A stretch of 18,479 nucleotides of DNA, from the NCBI GenBank assembly GCA_964502465.1, contig CAZCWX010000556.1, forward strand, positions 1 to 18,479. Reading direction: 5' to 3'. The translations under genes were made by a program, and so were the position numbers. The notes under the pieces were generated by a model, which saw nothing but the letters and a program-made list of their open reading frames with translations, was not told the origin of the DNA and ran no database searches. The first letter of the stretch is position 1. Every line of letters begins with the position of its first letter. The stretch is from CAZCWX01 sp964502465. Lineage in GTDB: Bacteria; Desulfobacterota; Binatia; Bin18. This document shows positions 6,492-14,043 of this stretch, piece after piece.

Positions 6492-7073
6492 ATGAAACGT
6501 AAAGAAGCAATGACCTGGTGGGAACGCCTCTATGTGCCAGAAATCATCCGTGGCCTGACGGTGACCACCTATCATTTTTGGCGGAATCTTACCCTCCACG
6601 TCCTGCACGCGCTCGGCTATGCGAGAGAGACTCGCGCGGCCTACACAACCCAGTATCCGGATGAACGGAAACACTATCCGGATACATATCGAGGCAGTCA
6701 CCGCCTGACGCTCAAAGAGGACGGATCCGTCCGCTGTACTTCATGCTTTCTGTGTGCAACCGCCTGCCCGGCGAACTGTATTTATATCGAGGCAGGAGAG
6801 CATCCCGATCCTACTGTGGAGAAGTTCCCATTACGCTATGAGATCGATACGTTGCGTTGTATTTATTGCGGGATGTGTGTGGAAGCCTGCCCCTGTGACG
6901 CCATCCGAATGGATACCTATGTCCATCCTCGCATTTGGGGGTATGCTCGCGTAGACTTCATCGAAACCAAAGAAGTGTTGATGGAACGCTCGCGCACGCT
7001 TGCGGCTGGCGGACGGGATTCGTTAATGATCGAAATGTTGGAAAACTATAAAGAAGCGGAAAAGTATGCATAA
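6492..7073 (+). CDS. nuoI: NuoI-like 2x[4Fe-4S] ferredoxin, NADH-quinone oxidoreductase subunit I family
   Basis: 193 residues with two cysteine sets, 82/85/88/92 (CTSCFLCATACP) and 123/126/129/133 (CIYCGMCVEACP). They are spaced as in complex I subunit I, where they hold clusters N6a and N6b. Upstream, YHFWRNLTLHVLHALG resembles the membrane-surface helix of NuoI, and AAYTTQYPDERKHYPDTYRG matches the family region before the first motif. No other nuo gene is visible on either side, so this is an orphan or second copy. It could pass electrons to or from the redox genes that follow. The start could be ATG 6492 or ATG 6510; neither has a strong ribosome-binding site. Confidence 0.85.
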   Translation: MKRKEAMTWWERLYVPEIIRGLTVTTYHFWRNLTLHVLHALGYARETRAAYTTQYPDERKHYPDTYRGSHRLTLKEDGSVRCTSCFLCATACPANCIYIEAGEHPDPTVEKFPLRYEIDTLRCIYCGMCVEACPCDAIRMDTYVHPRIWGYARVDFIETKEVLMERSRTLAAGGRDSLMIEMLENYKEAEKYA

Positions 7074-7143
7074 TCCGTAAAGTGAGAAGACGAGGTAGGC
7101 AAGACTGTTACCGGGGACGTTTTATTTTAATTAGAGGGAGCAT

Positions 7144-8322
7144 ATGGCAAAAAGTTACAAGCAGCTAATGGAGGAAGCGCGGCAGGCGGTGGGGGAGGTG
7201 AATATCGAGGAGGCCAAGCAGCGATTAGAGCGGGGCGAGCAGTGGCGCGTCCTCGACGTGCGCGAACGTGAAGAATATCGCGAAGGGCACTTAGAGGGGG
7301 CAGTCTCGTTGCCGCGGGGGTTTTTGGAGATACGGGTCGAAGAAGCCGTGCCTGACAAGAGTACCCCCATTATTGCCTATTGCGCTGGGGGAGTACGCTC
7401 CCTCATTGCCGCGCGCACGCTCAAAGAAATGGGGTATGAGAACGTGACATCGATGGCCGGGGGGTACACAGCCTGGAAGAATGCGGGCTACAAGTGGGTT
7501 GCTGATCGGCAATTTACCCCTGAACAGATTACCCGCTATGCGCGCCACTTTACCTTGCCTGAGGTTGGCGAGAAAGGGCAAGCGAAACTGCTTGATGCCA
7601 AGGTGCTGTGCGTGGGAGCGGGAGGGTTAGGCTCACCCGTGGCCTTTTATTTAGCTGCAGCTGGTGTCGGCACGATTGGGATTATTGACCATGATGTGGT
7701 GGATATGAGCAACCTGCAGCGGCAAATTCTGCACACCAACGATCGGGTAGGGATGCCGAAGGTCGAATCAGCGCAGAAGACCCTCAACGCGCTCAATCCG
7801 GATGTGCGAGTCGTGCCCATTAATGAGCGGCTTTCGTCCGAGAATGTGATGCGGATCATTCAGGACTTTGACATCATCATCAACGGCTGTGACAATTTCC
7901 CCACACGTTACTTGATTAACGATGCCTGTGTGATGGCTAAGAAGCCATTAGTGGACGGGTCTATTTTCCAGTTTGAAGGGCAAGCGACGGTGTTTTATCC
8001 AGGGCGAGGGCCATGTTATCGGTGTTTGTTCCCTGAGCCCCCCCCTCCTGGGGCAGCGCCCAGCTGTGCGGAGGCGGGCGTCTTGGGAGTCTTACCTGGC
8101 CTCGTGGGCTGCGTGCAAGCACTCGAGGCGATAAAGTTGATTTTGGGAGCAGGAAAACCCTTGATTGGGCGCATGATTCATTTTGATACGTTAACCAGTG
8201 AGGTGCGGGTACTCAAATTGCGCCGTGATCCGCATTGCTTGGTGTGCAGTGAACAGCCGAAGATCACAGAGCTGATTGACTACGAGGAGTTCTGTGGCTT
8301 ACGCACCGCTTCGGCCGCCTAA
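7144..8322 (+). CDS. Rhodanese-ThiF/MoeB fusion, sulfur-carrier adenylyltransferase
   Basis: Activates the C-terminus of a ubiquitin-like sulfur carrier with ATP and supplies sulfur. Residues about 20-117 form a rhodanese domain with active-site loop CAGGVRS (Cys80). Residues about 125-392 form the E1-like domain: GAGGLGS (158-164), NLQRQI (Arg193), Asp250, zinc pairs Cys291/294 and Cys365/368, and SCAEAGVLG with the family cysteine at 308. The familiar MOCS3/Uba4/MoeBR order is ThiF then rhodanese; here rhodanese comes first. The ATG is preceded by AGAGGGAG. The likely partner is the MoaD/ThiS protein encoded at 10213-10470. It could serve molybdopterin/tungstopterin synthesis or another thiocarboxylate pathway. 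Confidence 0.9.
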   Translation: MAKSYKQLMEEARQAVGEVNIEEAKQRLERGEQWRVLDVREREEYREGHLEGAVSLPRGFLEIRVEEAVPDKSTPIIAYCAGGVRSLIAARTLKEMGYENVTSMAGGYTAWKNAGYKWVADRQFTPEQITRYARHFTLPEVGEKGQAKLLDAKVLCVGAGGLGSPVAFYLAAAGVGTIGIIDHDVVDMSNLQRQILHTNDRVGMPKVESAQKTLNALNPDVRVVPINERLSSENVMRIIQDFDIIINGCDNFPTRYLINDACVMAKKPLVDGSIFQFEGQATVFYPGRGPCYRCLFPEPPPPGAAPSCAEAGVLGVLPGLVGCVQALEAIKLILGAGKPLIGRMIHFDTLTSEVRVLKLRRDPHCLVCSEQPKITELIDYEEFCGLRTASAA

Positions 8323-8432
8323 CTGGCGGTGAGCAAAACTGGTGAAACGCGGCAAGAGAACGAACAGGGTGTTGTCTCTACTGTGTAGCACGTTTTGCGA
8401 AGATGGTCAGCTACTGAGGTGAAGGGGGGCAT

Positions 8433-8897
8433 ATGAAACAGATTGTTGTCCATCAAGAAAAATGCACGGCATGTCGCGAGTGTGAACTGGCGTGTTCATT
8501 CTCTCATGAAGGGACGTTCTTGCCAGCGTTGTCTCGCATCCGGATCGCCGACTTCTACGAAGAGCAATTCTATCAGCCGATGGTGTGTGTCCACTGTGCG
8601 GATGCGCCTTGCGCAGCGGTCTGCCCCACCGTGGCGATCCAACGCCAGCCTGACGGCCAGGTCAAGGTTATCGATGAACGCTGCATTGGCTGTAAGATGT
8701 GCCTCCTCGCCTGTCCATTTGGCGTCATGGGATTTTCTCCTGACAAAGGGGTTGCTCACAACTGCGACTTTTGTGATGGTGACCCTCAATGCGTGCAATT
8801 CTGTACGCCAGGGGCGCTCGAATATGCGGATGTCGTTGCTGTCGAAGCGCTGGCCAAACAGAAAGCCGCAGCAGCGCTGGGATTACCTCACGCATAG
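8433..8897 (+). CDS. Four-cluster ferredoxin, electron-transfer subunit (AorA/CooF/HycB type)
   Basis: A 154-residue polyferredoxin with 16 cysteines in four sets: 11/14/17/21, 52/55/60/64, 84/87/90/94 and 111/114/120/124. This is the classic HycB/CooF/DMSO-reductase-B arrangement of four [4Fe-4S] clusters. There is no Tat signal or membrane segment, so a cytoplasmic location is likely. Size and position next to the FAD oxidoreductase and MoaD genes match the small Fe-S subunit AorA of AorABC-type tungsten aldehyde oxidoreductases. It would wire electrons between a catalytic subunit and the FAD subunit. The ribosome-binding site is AAGGGGGG close to the ATG. Other oxidoreductases use similar subunits, so the partner is not proven. 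Confidence 0.85.
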   Translation: MKQIVVHQEKCTACRECELACSFSHEGTFLPALSRIRIADFYEEQFYQPMVCVHCADAPCAAVCPTVAIQRQPDGQVKVIDERCIGCKMCLLACPFGVMGFSPDKGVAHNCDFCDGDPQCVQFCTPGALEYADVVAVEALAKQKAAAALGLPHA

Positions 8898-8957
8898 TTA
8901 ACCAGGTCTGAGCAGAATCGTTGACCAACGGTACCAACCCGAGGAAGGGAAGACGCC

Positions 8958-10211
8958 ATGCGGACCAGGTACGTTTTGATCGGCAACAGTGCAGCTTCGC
9001 TGGCTGCGGTGGATGGTATTCGTAAGCGCGATAAGGACGGCGAGATCACTATTATCAACCGCGAGGAAGGGCCGGCATACTCGCGCGTTGCTTTACCGTA
9101 CTATGTAGCCGGTGAGATGACGTTAGCCGACTTGCTCATCCGGCAAAAACCGGACTATGCCAAAGTCGGGGTGAACCTTGTCGAAAAGGAAAATGTTGCC
9201 ACCATTAACGCGGCCGGCAAGAAAGTCGAACTGGGAAGTGGGAAAAAAGTCGAGTTTGACAAACTCCTGATCGGTACCGGTTCGGAGACGACTGTGCCAC
9301 CGATCAAGGGATTAGATCAGGTACCGCACCATTTTCTCTGGACGCTAGACGATGCGGTCGGCATGAAACAGGCGGCTGAAAAAGCGCAGACTGCGGTGGT
9401 GATTGGCGGTGGGTTCATTGGCATGTTAGCGGCCGAAGCGCTCCGCAAGTTAAAGATTAAGCTCACTATTGTCGAGATGGCGCCGATTCTCCTGCCGCAA
9501 CTCCTTGACGAAGGTGCGGGGAAGCTCTTTTTGCAGGCCGTGCGTGATGAGGGAGTGACGGTAAAGACCGGTGCGCTCGTCTCATCACTCGCACGCAAGA
9601 ACGGTGGACTGGAGGTCTTGCTAAACAACGGAGATACCTTCACTGTCGATATGGCCGCGGTCGCTACTGGAGTGCGTCCGAACGTCCATTGTTTGCAAAA
9701 CAGCGGCGTCACGATGAACAAGGGAGTGGTTGTCAACGAATATTTGGCAACCAATTTTGCAGACATCTACGCTGCCGGCGACGTGGCTGAGGCAAGAGAC
9801 TTCCTCTCAGCCGACCACTCTATCTATGCCATTTGGCCGACGGCCATTGATCAAGGGCGAGCTGCAGGTGCCAACATGGCTGATGCAAAACAGGTGTACC
9901 CTGGCAGCTTAGGTATGAATGTGGTCGAGCTCTTTAACGTGACCCTGGCGCAACTGGGGCGCTTCCGTGAGGGACCAGGTGACGATGTCCAGATGCTGAG
10001 TAAAGGTGGAGAGGGGTTGTATCGCAAGGTTGTGGTCGACAAAGACGGCACGATGGTCGGAGCAGTGTATCTAGGGGACGAAAACGGAGTGGCTGAGATG
10101 GGAGTCATTCATAGTGTGATCAAACGGCGAGAGAAATGGCAGGGATTTAAGGAAGGCCGACCGCCGAAATTTACCTATGCTTCGGTGATGCACAGAGTGC
10201 CGCGCTACTAA
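8958..10211 (+). CDS. FAD/NAD(P)-dependent oxidoreductase (AorC/NirB-N-terminal type)
   Basis: 417 residues with two dinucleotide-binding folds. The FAD fold starts VLIGNSAASLAAVDGIRK, and the active-site side shows YSRVALPYY. The NAD fold is VVIGGGFIG (150-155) with Glu173 at the end of the next strand, favouring NADH over NADPH. ATGVRPN and IYAAGDVAEA are the usual conserved C-terminal FAD motifs. A roughly 90-residue dimerisation domain follows. The predicted size of about 45 kDa and gene order match AorC, the flavin subunit that couples NAD to the Fe-S subunit. Ribosome-binding site GAGGAAGGGA. The stop codon is one base from the next ATG, so the two are surely co-transcribed and probably translationally coupled. 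NADH oxidases and rubredoxin reductases are alternatives. Confidence 0.85.
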   Translation: MRTRYVLIGNSAASLAAVDGIRKRDKDGEITIINREEGPAYSRVALPYYVAGEMTLADLLIRQKPDYAKVGVNLVEKENVATINAAGKKVELGSGKKVEFDKLLIGTGSETTVPPIKGLDQVPHHFLWTLDDAVGMKQAAEKAQTAVVIGGGFIGMLAAEALRKLKIKLTIVEMAPILLPQLLDEGAGKLFLQAVRDEGVTVKTGALVSSLARKNGGLEVLLNNGDTFTVDMAAVATGVRPNVHCLQNSGVTMNKGVVVNEYLATNFADIYAAGDVAEARDFLSADHSIYAIWPTAIDQGRAAGANMADAKQVYPGSLGMNVVELFNVTLAQLGRFREGPGDDVQMLSKGGEGLYRKVVVDKDGTMVGAVYLGDENGVAEMGVIHSVIKRREKWQGFKEGRPPKFTYASVMHRVPRY

Positions 10212-10212
10212 C

Positions 10213-10470
10213 ATGGCAGATACAGTGACAATTTCGGTCAAACTCTTCGCTACCCTGAAGCGCTATTTGCCCGTGGACAGCGAAGATGGGGTAACGCTCA
10301 CGTTGCCAGCCGAGGCAACTGTCCAGGATGTGGTTGACGCGCTGAAGATCCCCCGTGAACATGCGGGGATGCTGGTTGCGGGAGATACCTACGTTCAAGC
10401 TGATACCCCACTAACCGATGGCTTGCAACTTAGTATTTTTCCCCCACTCGCTGGTGGCACCTACTGGTAA
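10213..10470 (+). CDS. MoaD/ThiS-family ubiquitin-like sulfur carrier with a three-residue C-terminal cap
   Basis: An 85-residue beta-grasp protein: VTISVKLFATLKRYLP at the start, then VTLTLPAEATVQDVVDAL, and LQLSIFPPLAGG at the end. MoaD and ThiS normally end exactly in Gly-Gly, which is adenylated and thiocarboxylated. Here Thr-Tyr-Trp follows (residues 83-85) before the stop, so the glycine tail is blocked unless trimmed. It starts one base after the FAD oxidoreductase stop and has no ribosome-binding site of its own, implying coupled translation. The rhodanese-ThiF enzyme in the same cluster is the expected activating partner. AOR operons carry such a protein (AorD) for the tungstopterin cofactor. 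A terminator follows at 10508. Confidence 0.85.
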   Translation: MADTVTISVKLFATLKRYLPVDSEDGVTLTLPAEATVQDVVDALKIPREHAGMLVAGDTYVQADTPLTDGLQLSIFPPLAGGTYW

Positions 10471-10507
10471 CCTGTTACGGGGAAGGTGCTTTGAGGGAAC
10501 CACCTTA

Positions 10508-10538
10508 GGGGCACGGCAACCCGTGCCCCTATTTTTTC
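10508..10538 (+). terminator. Rho-independent terminator of the redox/sulfur cluster
   Basis: A perfect 10-bp stem, AGGGGCACGG with CCGTGCCCCT, has a CAAC tetraloop and is followed by ATTTTTT. A smaller inverted pair, AAGGTG...CACCTT (10483-10507), stands just before it. It ends 22 bp before the transketolase ATG, which leaves little room for a separate promoter. Its stem core (GGGGCAYGG) matches that of the terminator at 3286-3321. Confidence 0.93.
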
Positions 10539-10560
10539 GCTCCTGGAGGAGGAACTGCAG

Positions 10561-12408
10561 ATGATTTCAGCCCAACACCTGGCCGCTTTGGAAACCGCGG
10601 CGCGTAAGCTGCGTATTCACTCGTTGCGTGCGACTGCAGAAGCCGGCTCAGGTCACCCCACTTCCTGTTTGTCGGCGGCAGAGCTTGTCGCAGCATTGTT
10701 TTTCTCTGCTATGCGGTTTGATCCAGCAAACCCAAGCAACCCTGCTAATGACCGCTTTGTGCTGTCAAAGGGACATGCTGCGCCCGTCTGGTACGCTGCC
10801 TTAGCAGAAGCTGGCGCATTGCCGGTAGGAGAGCTTGCTACATTGCGCCGATTGAGCAGCGTTCTCGAAGGTCACCCCACGCCGCGTCTGCCTTGGGTGG
10901 GGGCAGCAACCGGTTCACTGGGACAAGGGTTGTCGGTCGGTGTGGGTATGGCTCTGAATGGCAAGTACCTCGATAAGCTCGACTACCGGGTGTTCGTTCT
11001 CCTCGGTGACGGGGAGGTTGCCGAAGGAGGGGTGTGGGAAGCGGCAGCAATGGCTGCGCATTATCGCCTCGATAACCTGATCGGTATTATCGACGTCAAC
11101 GGCTTTGGGCAAAGCCAACGGACGATGTACAATTTTGATACCGCCACTTACCAGGCGCGGTTTGCTGCCTTTGGCTGGCATACGGTTGTCATCGACGGCC
11201 ACAATCTCAAGGAGATCGTTGCTGCCTTGGACGAAGCACAGACTGTGAAAGAACGCCCGACCATGATTGTGGCTAAGACCTACAAAGGGAAAGGGGTTTC
11301 TTTTTTAGAGGACCGAGATGGCTGGCATGGCAAACCGCTGAAAAAGGGGGAAGAGTTAGAGAAGGCCCTGAAAGAGTTGCCGTTGAACGGCGACAGCCTG
11401 CCTCTCACTGTCGCTCGCCCTCCAGTAGGTCGGGTTGCTGTCGTTGTTCCAGCAACCGCTGCCTTTCCTGCACCGAACTATCAACTCGGTGAAAAGGTTG
11501 CGACCAGAGCCGCCTATGGCACTGCTTTAGCCAAGCTTGGCTCGGTCAACCCCCGTGTCGTGGCGCTCGACGGGGATACCAAGAACTCGACCTTTGCTGA
11601 GAAGTTTCTCGCCGCTCATCCAGAGCGGTATTTTGAGAGTTTTATTGCTGAACAGAACATGGTGGGAGCAGCGGTGGGTCTGGCGGCATGCGGACAGATC
11701 CCTTTTGTCTCAACTTTTGCCGCGTTTCTCACCCGTGCGTTCGATCATATTCGTATGGCAGCGATTTCTGGGGTGACGATTACGTATGCTGGCTCGCATT
11801 GTGGTGTATCGATTGGTGAGGATGGCCCTTCACAAATGGGGTTAGAAGATCTGGCGATGATGCGGGCCATTCCGCATGCGACGGTGCTCTATCCTGGCGA
11901 TGCGGTCTCAGCGGAGCGCTTAGTTGCTGCGGCTGCTGATCTCAAAGGGACAACATACCTCCGCACTTCGCGTCCAGCCACACCGGTGATCTACGCCAGC
12001 ACCGACGAGTTCCCGATTGGTGGCAGCAAAGTCCTCCGCGCGAGCGAGAGCGATCGGTTGACCGTGGTTGCGGCTGGGGTGACGTTGCACGAAACGCTCG
12101 CTGCATATGAGACCCTGAAAGCTGCTGGTATCAACATTCGTGTGATAGACGCCTACTCGGTAAAGCCTATCGATCAACAAGGGATTCTCCAGGCCGCGGC
12201 ACAAACCCAGAACACCATCGTCGTCGTCGAGGATCACTACTATGACGGTGGTTTGGGTGATGCTGTGCTCAATGCGGTCGCTATGGATGAGGTGCAGGTA
12301 CACAAACTTGCTGTCTCCGATGTGCCACGCTCGGGAAAACCGGAAGAGTTGCTGGATGCGCATGGTATCAGCGCGCGGCGGATTGTGGAAAAGGTGAAGA
12401 GTCTCTAA
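10561..12408 (+). CDS. tkt: Transketolase, short animal-type
   Basis: TPP- and metal-dependent enzyme that moves two-carbon ketol units in the pentose phosphate pathway. The 615-residue protein contains both TPP halves. AGSGHPTS (His32), SKGHAAP (His72), EGHPTP (His105), GSLGQGLS, the metal/TPP motif GDGEVAEGGVWEA (149-161) with Asn180, and His256 are in the first half. EQNMVGAAVG with catalytic Glu364 and GSHCGVSIGEDG (His413) are in the second. The length and the GQSQRTMYNFDTATYQ segment match the about 620-residue vertebrate/archaeal-like branch rather than the about 660-residue E. coli type. Ribosome-binding site GGAGGAGG. It may be expressed by read-through of the terminator just upstream. 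Confidence 0.93.
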   Translation: MISAQHLAALETAARKLRIHSLRATAEAGSGHPTSCLSAAELVAALFFSAMRFDPANPSNPANDRFVLSKGHAAPVWYAALAEAGALPVGELATLRRLSSVLEGHPTPRLPWVGAATGSLGQGLSVGVGMALNGKYLDKLDYRVFVLLGDGEVAEGGVWEAAAMAAHYRLDNLIGIIDVNGFGQSQRTMYNFDTATYQARFAAFGWHTVVIDGHNLKEIVAALDEAQTVKERPTMIVAKTYKGKGVSFLEDRDGWHGKPLKKGEELEKALKELPLNGDSLPLTVARPPVGRVAVVVPATAAFPAPNYQLGEKVATRAAYGTALAKLGSVNPRVVALDGDTKNSTFAEKFLAAHPERYFESFIAEQNMVGAAVGLAACGQIPFVSTFAAFLTRAFDHIRMAAISGVTITYAGSHCGVSIGEDGPSQMGLEDLAMMRAIPHATVLYPGDAVSAERLVAAAADLKGTTYLRTSRPATPVIYASTDEFPIGGSKVLRASESDRLTVVAAGVTLHETLAAYETLKAAGINIRVIDAYSVKPIDQQGILQAAAQTQNTIVVVEDHYYDGGLGDAVLNAVAMDEVQVHKLAVSDVPRSGKPEELLDAHGISARRIVEKVKSL

Positions 12409-12455
12409 GAGCCTATTCGAGTAACTCTTAATCTTAATGCTCCGCTGTGCTGTAC

Positions 12456-12536
12456 AAATTCCCCGCTCGGCTGCGCCTTCGCTGCCCCTTTTGGCAAAGG
12501 GGGCCGACAGACGCGGAGCGGCTGGCGGGGGGATTT
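12456..12536. repeat. Palindromic intergenic repeat between convergent tkt and ferredoxin reductase genes
   Basis: An about 80-bp imperfect inverted repeat. Its outer arms are AAATTCCCCGC (12456-12466) and GCGGGGGGATTT (12525-12536), and its inner hairpin is CCCCTTT-TGGC-AAAGGGG (12485-12502). A T-run follows on the plus side. It can act as a tkt terminator. From memory, similar CCCCTTT...AAAGGGG palindromes are dispersed in deltaproteobacterial-type genomes. The whole gap 12409-12582 holds no convincing gene. Confidence 0.7.
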
Positions 12537-12582
12537 TTGCCCCCGAACACACCCTGAGAGGGTTTTTCGGATAGCTGCTTAA

Positions 12583-13995
12583 TCAGTTTGTTCCTTGCCC
12601 ATCTGCAGCAGTGAGCAGCTCGGCAATGGTAGTCAATTTTTCGCGTGGCTTGCCGCGTGGCTTGCCAAGCTGGACTTCAACCCGGTCAATGTTTTTCCAG
12701 CCCGCAAAACTGACGTAGCGGATGCCTTTCTGGGTCAGGAGCGCAGCAATGCCATCGGTTCCTGCTGGCAATTCCTCTGAAATCTGACCGTGCCGCACAT
12801 CTTCCAACATCGTCTGCACGGTGGCAGCGGCATCCTGCTTATTTGTGCCAATCACTCCTGAGGGACCCCGTTTGATCCAACCGGCAACGTACACGCGTGG
12901 CACTTGCTGGTTTGTTTGGGGATCAATGACACGTCCCCCTCGATTGGGAACGATACCCTCGCGCTGGTCAAATGGAATACCCGGCAAAGGCAGCCCCTTG
13001 TAGCCGATCGAGCGAAAAATCATCTGCGCGGGGATCTCTTCGTACACCCCGGTTCCTTGGGCTTTGAATCCCCCATGGGCATCTTTCACAAGACGATTTC
13101 TCTCTAACCGCACCCCTTCTACCCGGTCCGTGCCGAGAATCGCAATGGGCGAGACGAAGAAGCGCGCACGAACCTTACGTGGTTGCGTGCCTTCGCCTTT
13201 GGCAATCTGCGTAGTCAGGATCTCTACGTTGCGCTGATGGGTCTGTTCTTTTGCCTGGGCTAAGAACTCTTGATTGACTGGGTCAAGTTCGAGTTCTTCT
13301 GGACGAACCACCAGGTCAGCTCCGGTCAGCTCGACCAGTTCACGAATCTCTGGATTGGTAAACGCCGCCTGTGCGGGGCCCCGACGTCCGAGGAGATAGA
13401 TTTCTTTGACCGTACTCTTACGCAGCACGTCGAGCGCATACTCGGTAATGTCTGTTTTGGCTAATTCGTCAACTGAACGGGCGAGGATGCGCACCACATC
13501 CATGGCCACATTGCCGTTCCCTACCACAGCCACGCGTTCGATGTTGCTCAGATCGAAATGCAGATCGCGATAATCAGGATGACCGTTATACCACCAGACA
13601 AAAATGGTGGCGGAAAAGCTCCCAGGCAAGTCTTCGCCGGGGATGCCTAACCGCCGATCTGACTCCGTTCCGGTCGTGAACAGAAGTTGGTGATAATGGG
13701 CAAAGAGGTCCTCGCGGGAGACATCTTTGCCAAACGTTACATTGCCAAAAAAACGGAACCCTGGCCGGCTGGCCGTTTTTTCGTATTGCCTGATCACCGA
13801 TTTAATTTTTTGGTGATCCGGCGCCACACCACCACGTACCAACCCATACGGCGTAGGGAGTCGATCGAAGAGATCGACCGTCACAGCCAGCCCGTCCTGT
13901 TTGAGCAATTCCTCAACAGCATAGAAGCCTGCAGGGCCAGAACCAAAAACGGCCACATGCAGCGGGTTTGATGGACTCCCAAGCAGTTCTTTCAC
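12583..13995 (-). CDS. fprA: NADPH:ferredoxin reductase, adrenodoxin-reductase (FprA) type
   Basis: A 470-residue flavoprotein that transfers electrons from NADPH to ferredoxin. It has the adrenodoxin reductase signature: VAVFGSGPAGFYAVEELL (FAD fold, GSGPAG at 18-23), LPTPYGLVRGGVAPDH, VVGNGNVAMDVVRIL (NADP fold), and VAGWIKRGPSGVIGTNKQDA for the distal FAD contact. The GTG start at 13995 is supported by GGGAGGAGAGG just upstream. No N-terminal ferredoxin domain is present. It lies 48 bp after the hydrolase gene on the same strand, so the two probably form an operon. It could recharge the ferredoxins encoded at 6492 or 8433, which is inference. Confidence 0.92.
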   Translation of the reverse strand: MKELLGSPSNPLHVAVFGSGPAGFYAVEELLKQDGLAVTVDLFDRLPTPYGLVRGGVAPDHQKIKSVIRQYEKTASRPGFRFFGNVTFGKDVSREDLFAHYHQLLFTTGTESDRRLGIPGEDLPGSFSATIFVWWYNGHPDYRDLHFDLSNIERVAVVGNGNVAMDVVRILARSVDELAKTDITEYALDVLRKSTVKEIYLLGRRGPAQAAFTNPEIRELVELTGADLVVRPEELELDPVNQEFLAQAKEQTHQRNVEILTTQIAKGEGTQPRKVRARFFVSPIAILGTDRVEGVRLERNRLVKDAHGGFKAQGTGVYEEIPAQMIFRSIGYKGLPLPGIPFDQREGIVPNRGGRVIDPQTNQQVPRVYVAGWIKRGPSGVIGTNKQDAAATVQTMLEDVRHGQISEELPAGTDGIAALLTQKGIRYVSFAGWKNIDRVEVQLGKPRGKPREKLTTIAELLTAADGQGTN

Positions 13996-14043
13996 AGGGT
14001 TCCTCTCCTCCCTGAACGAATCGTGAAACCCACAGGCAGCAGA

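Noticed and set aside
8333..8398. Inverted pair GCAAAAC...GTTTTGC before the ferredoxin gene
   Set aside because: Only 7 bp over a 52-nt gap and no T-run; expected by chance at this length.
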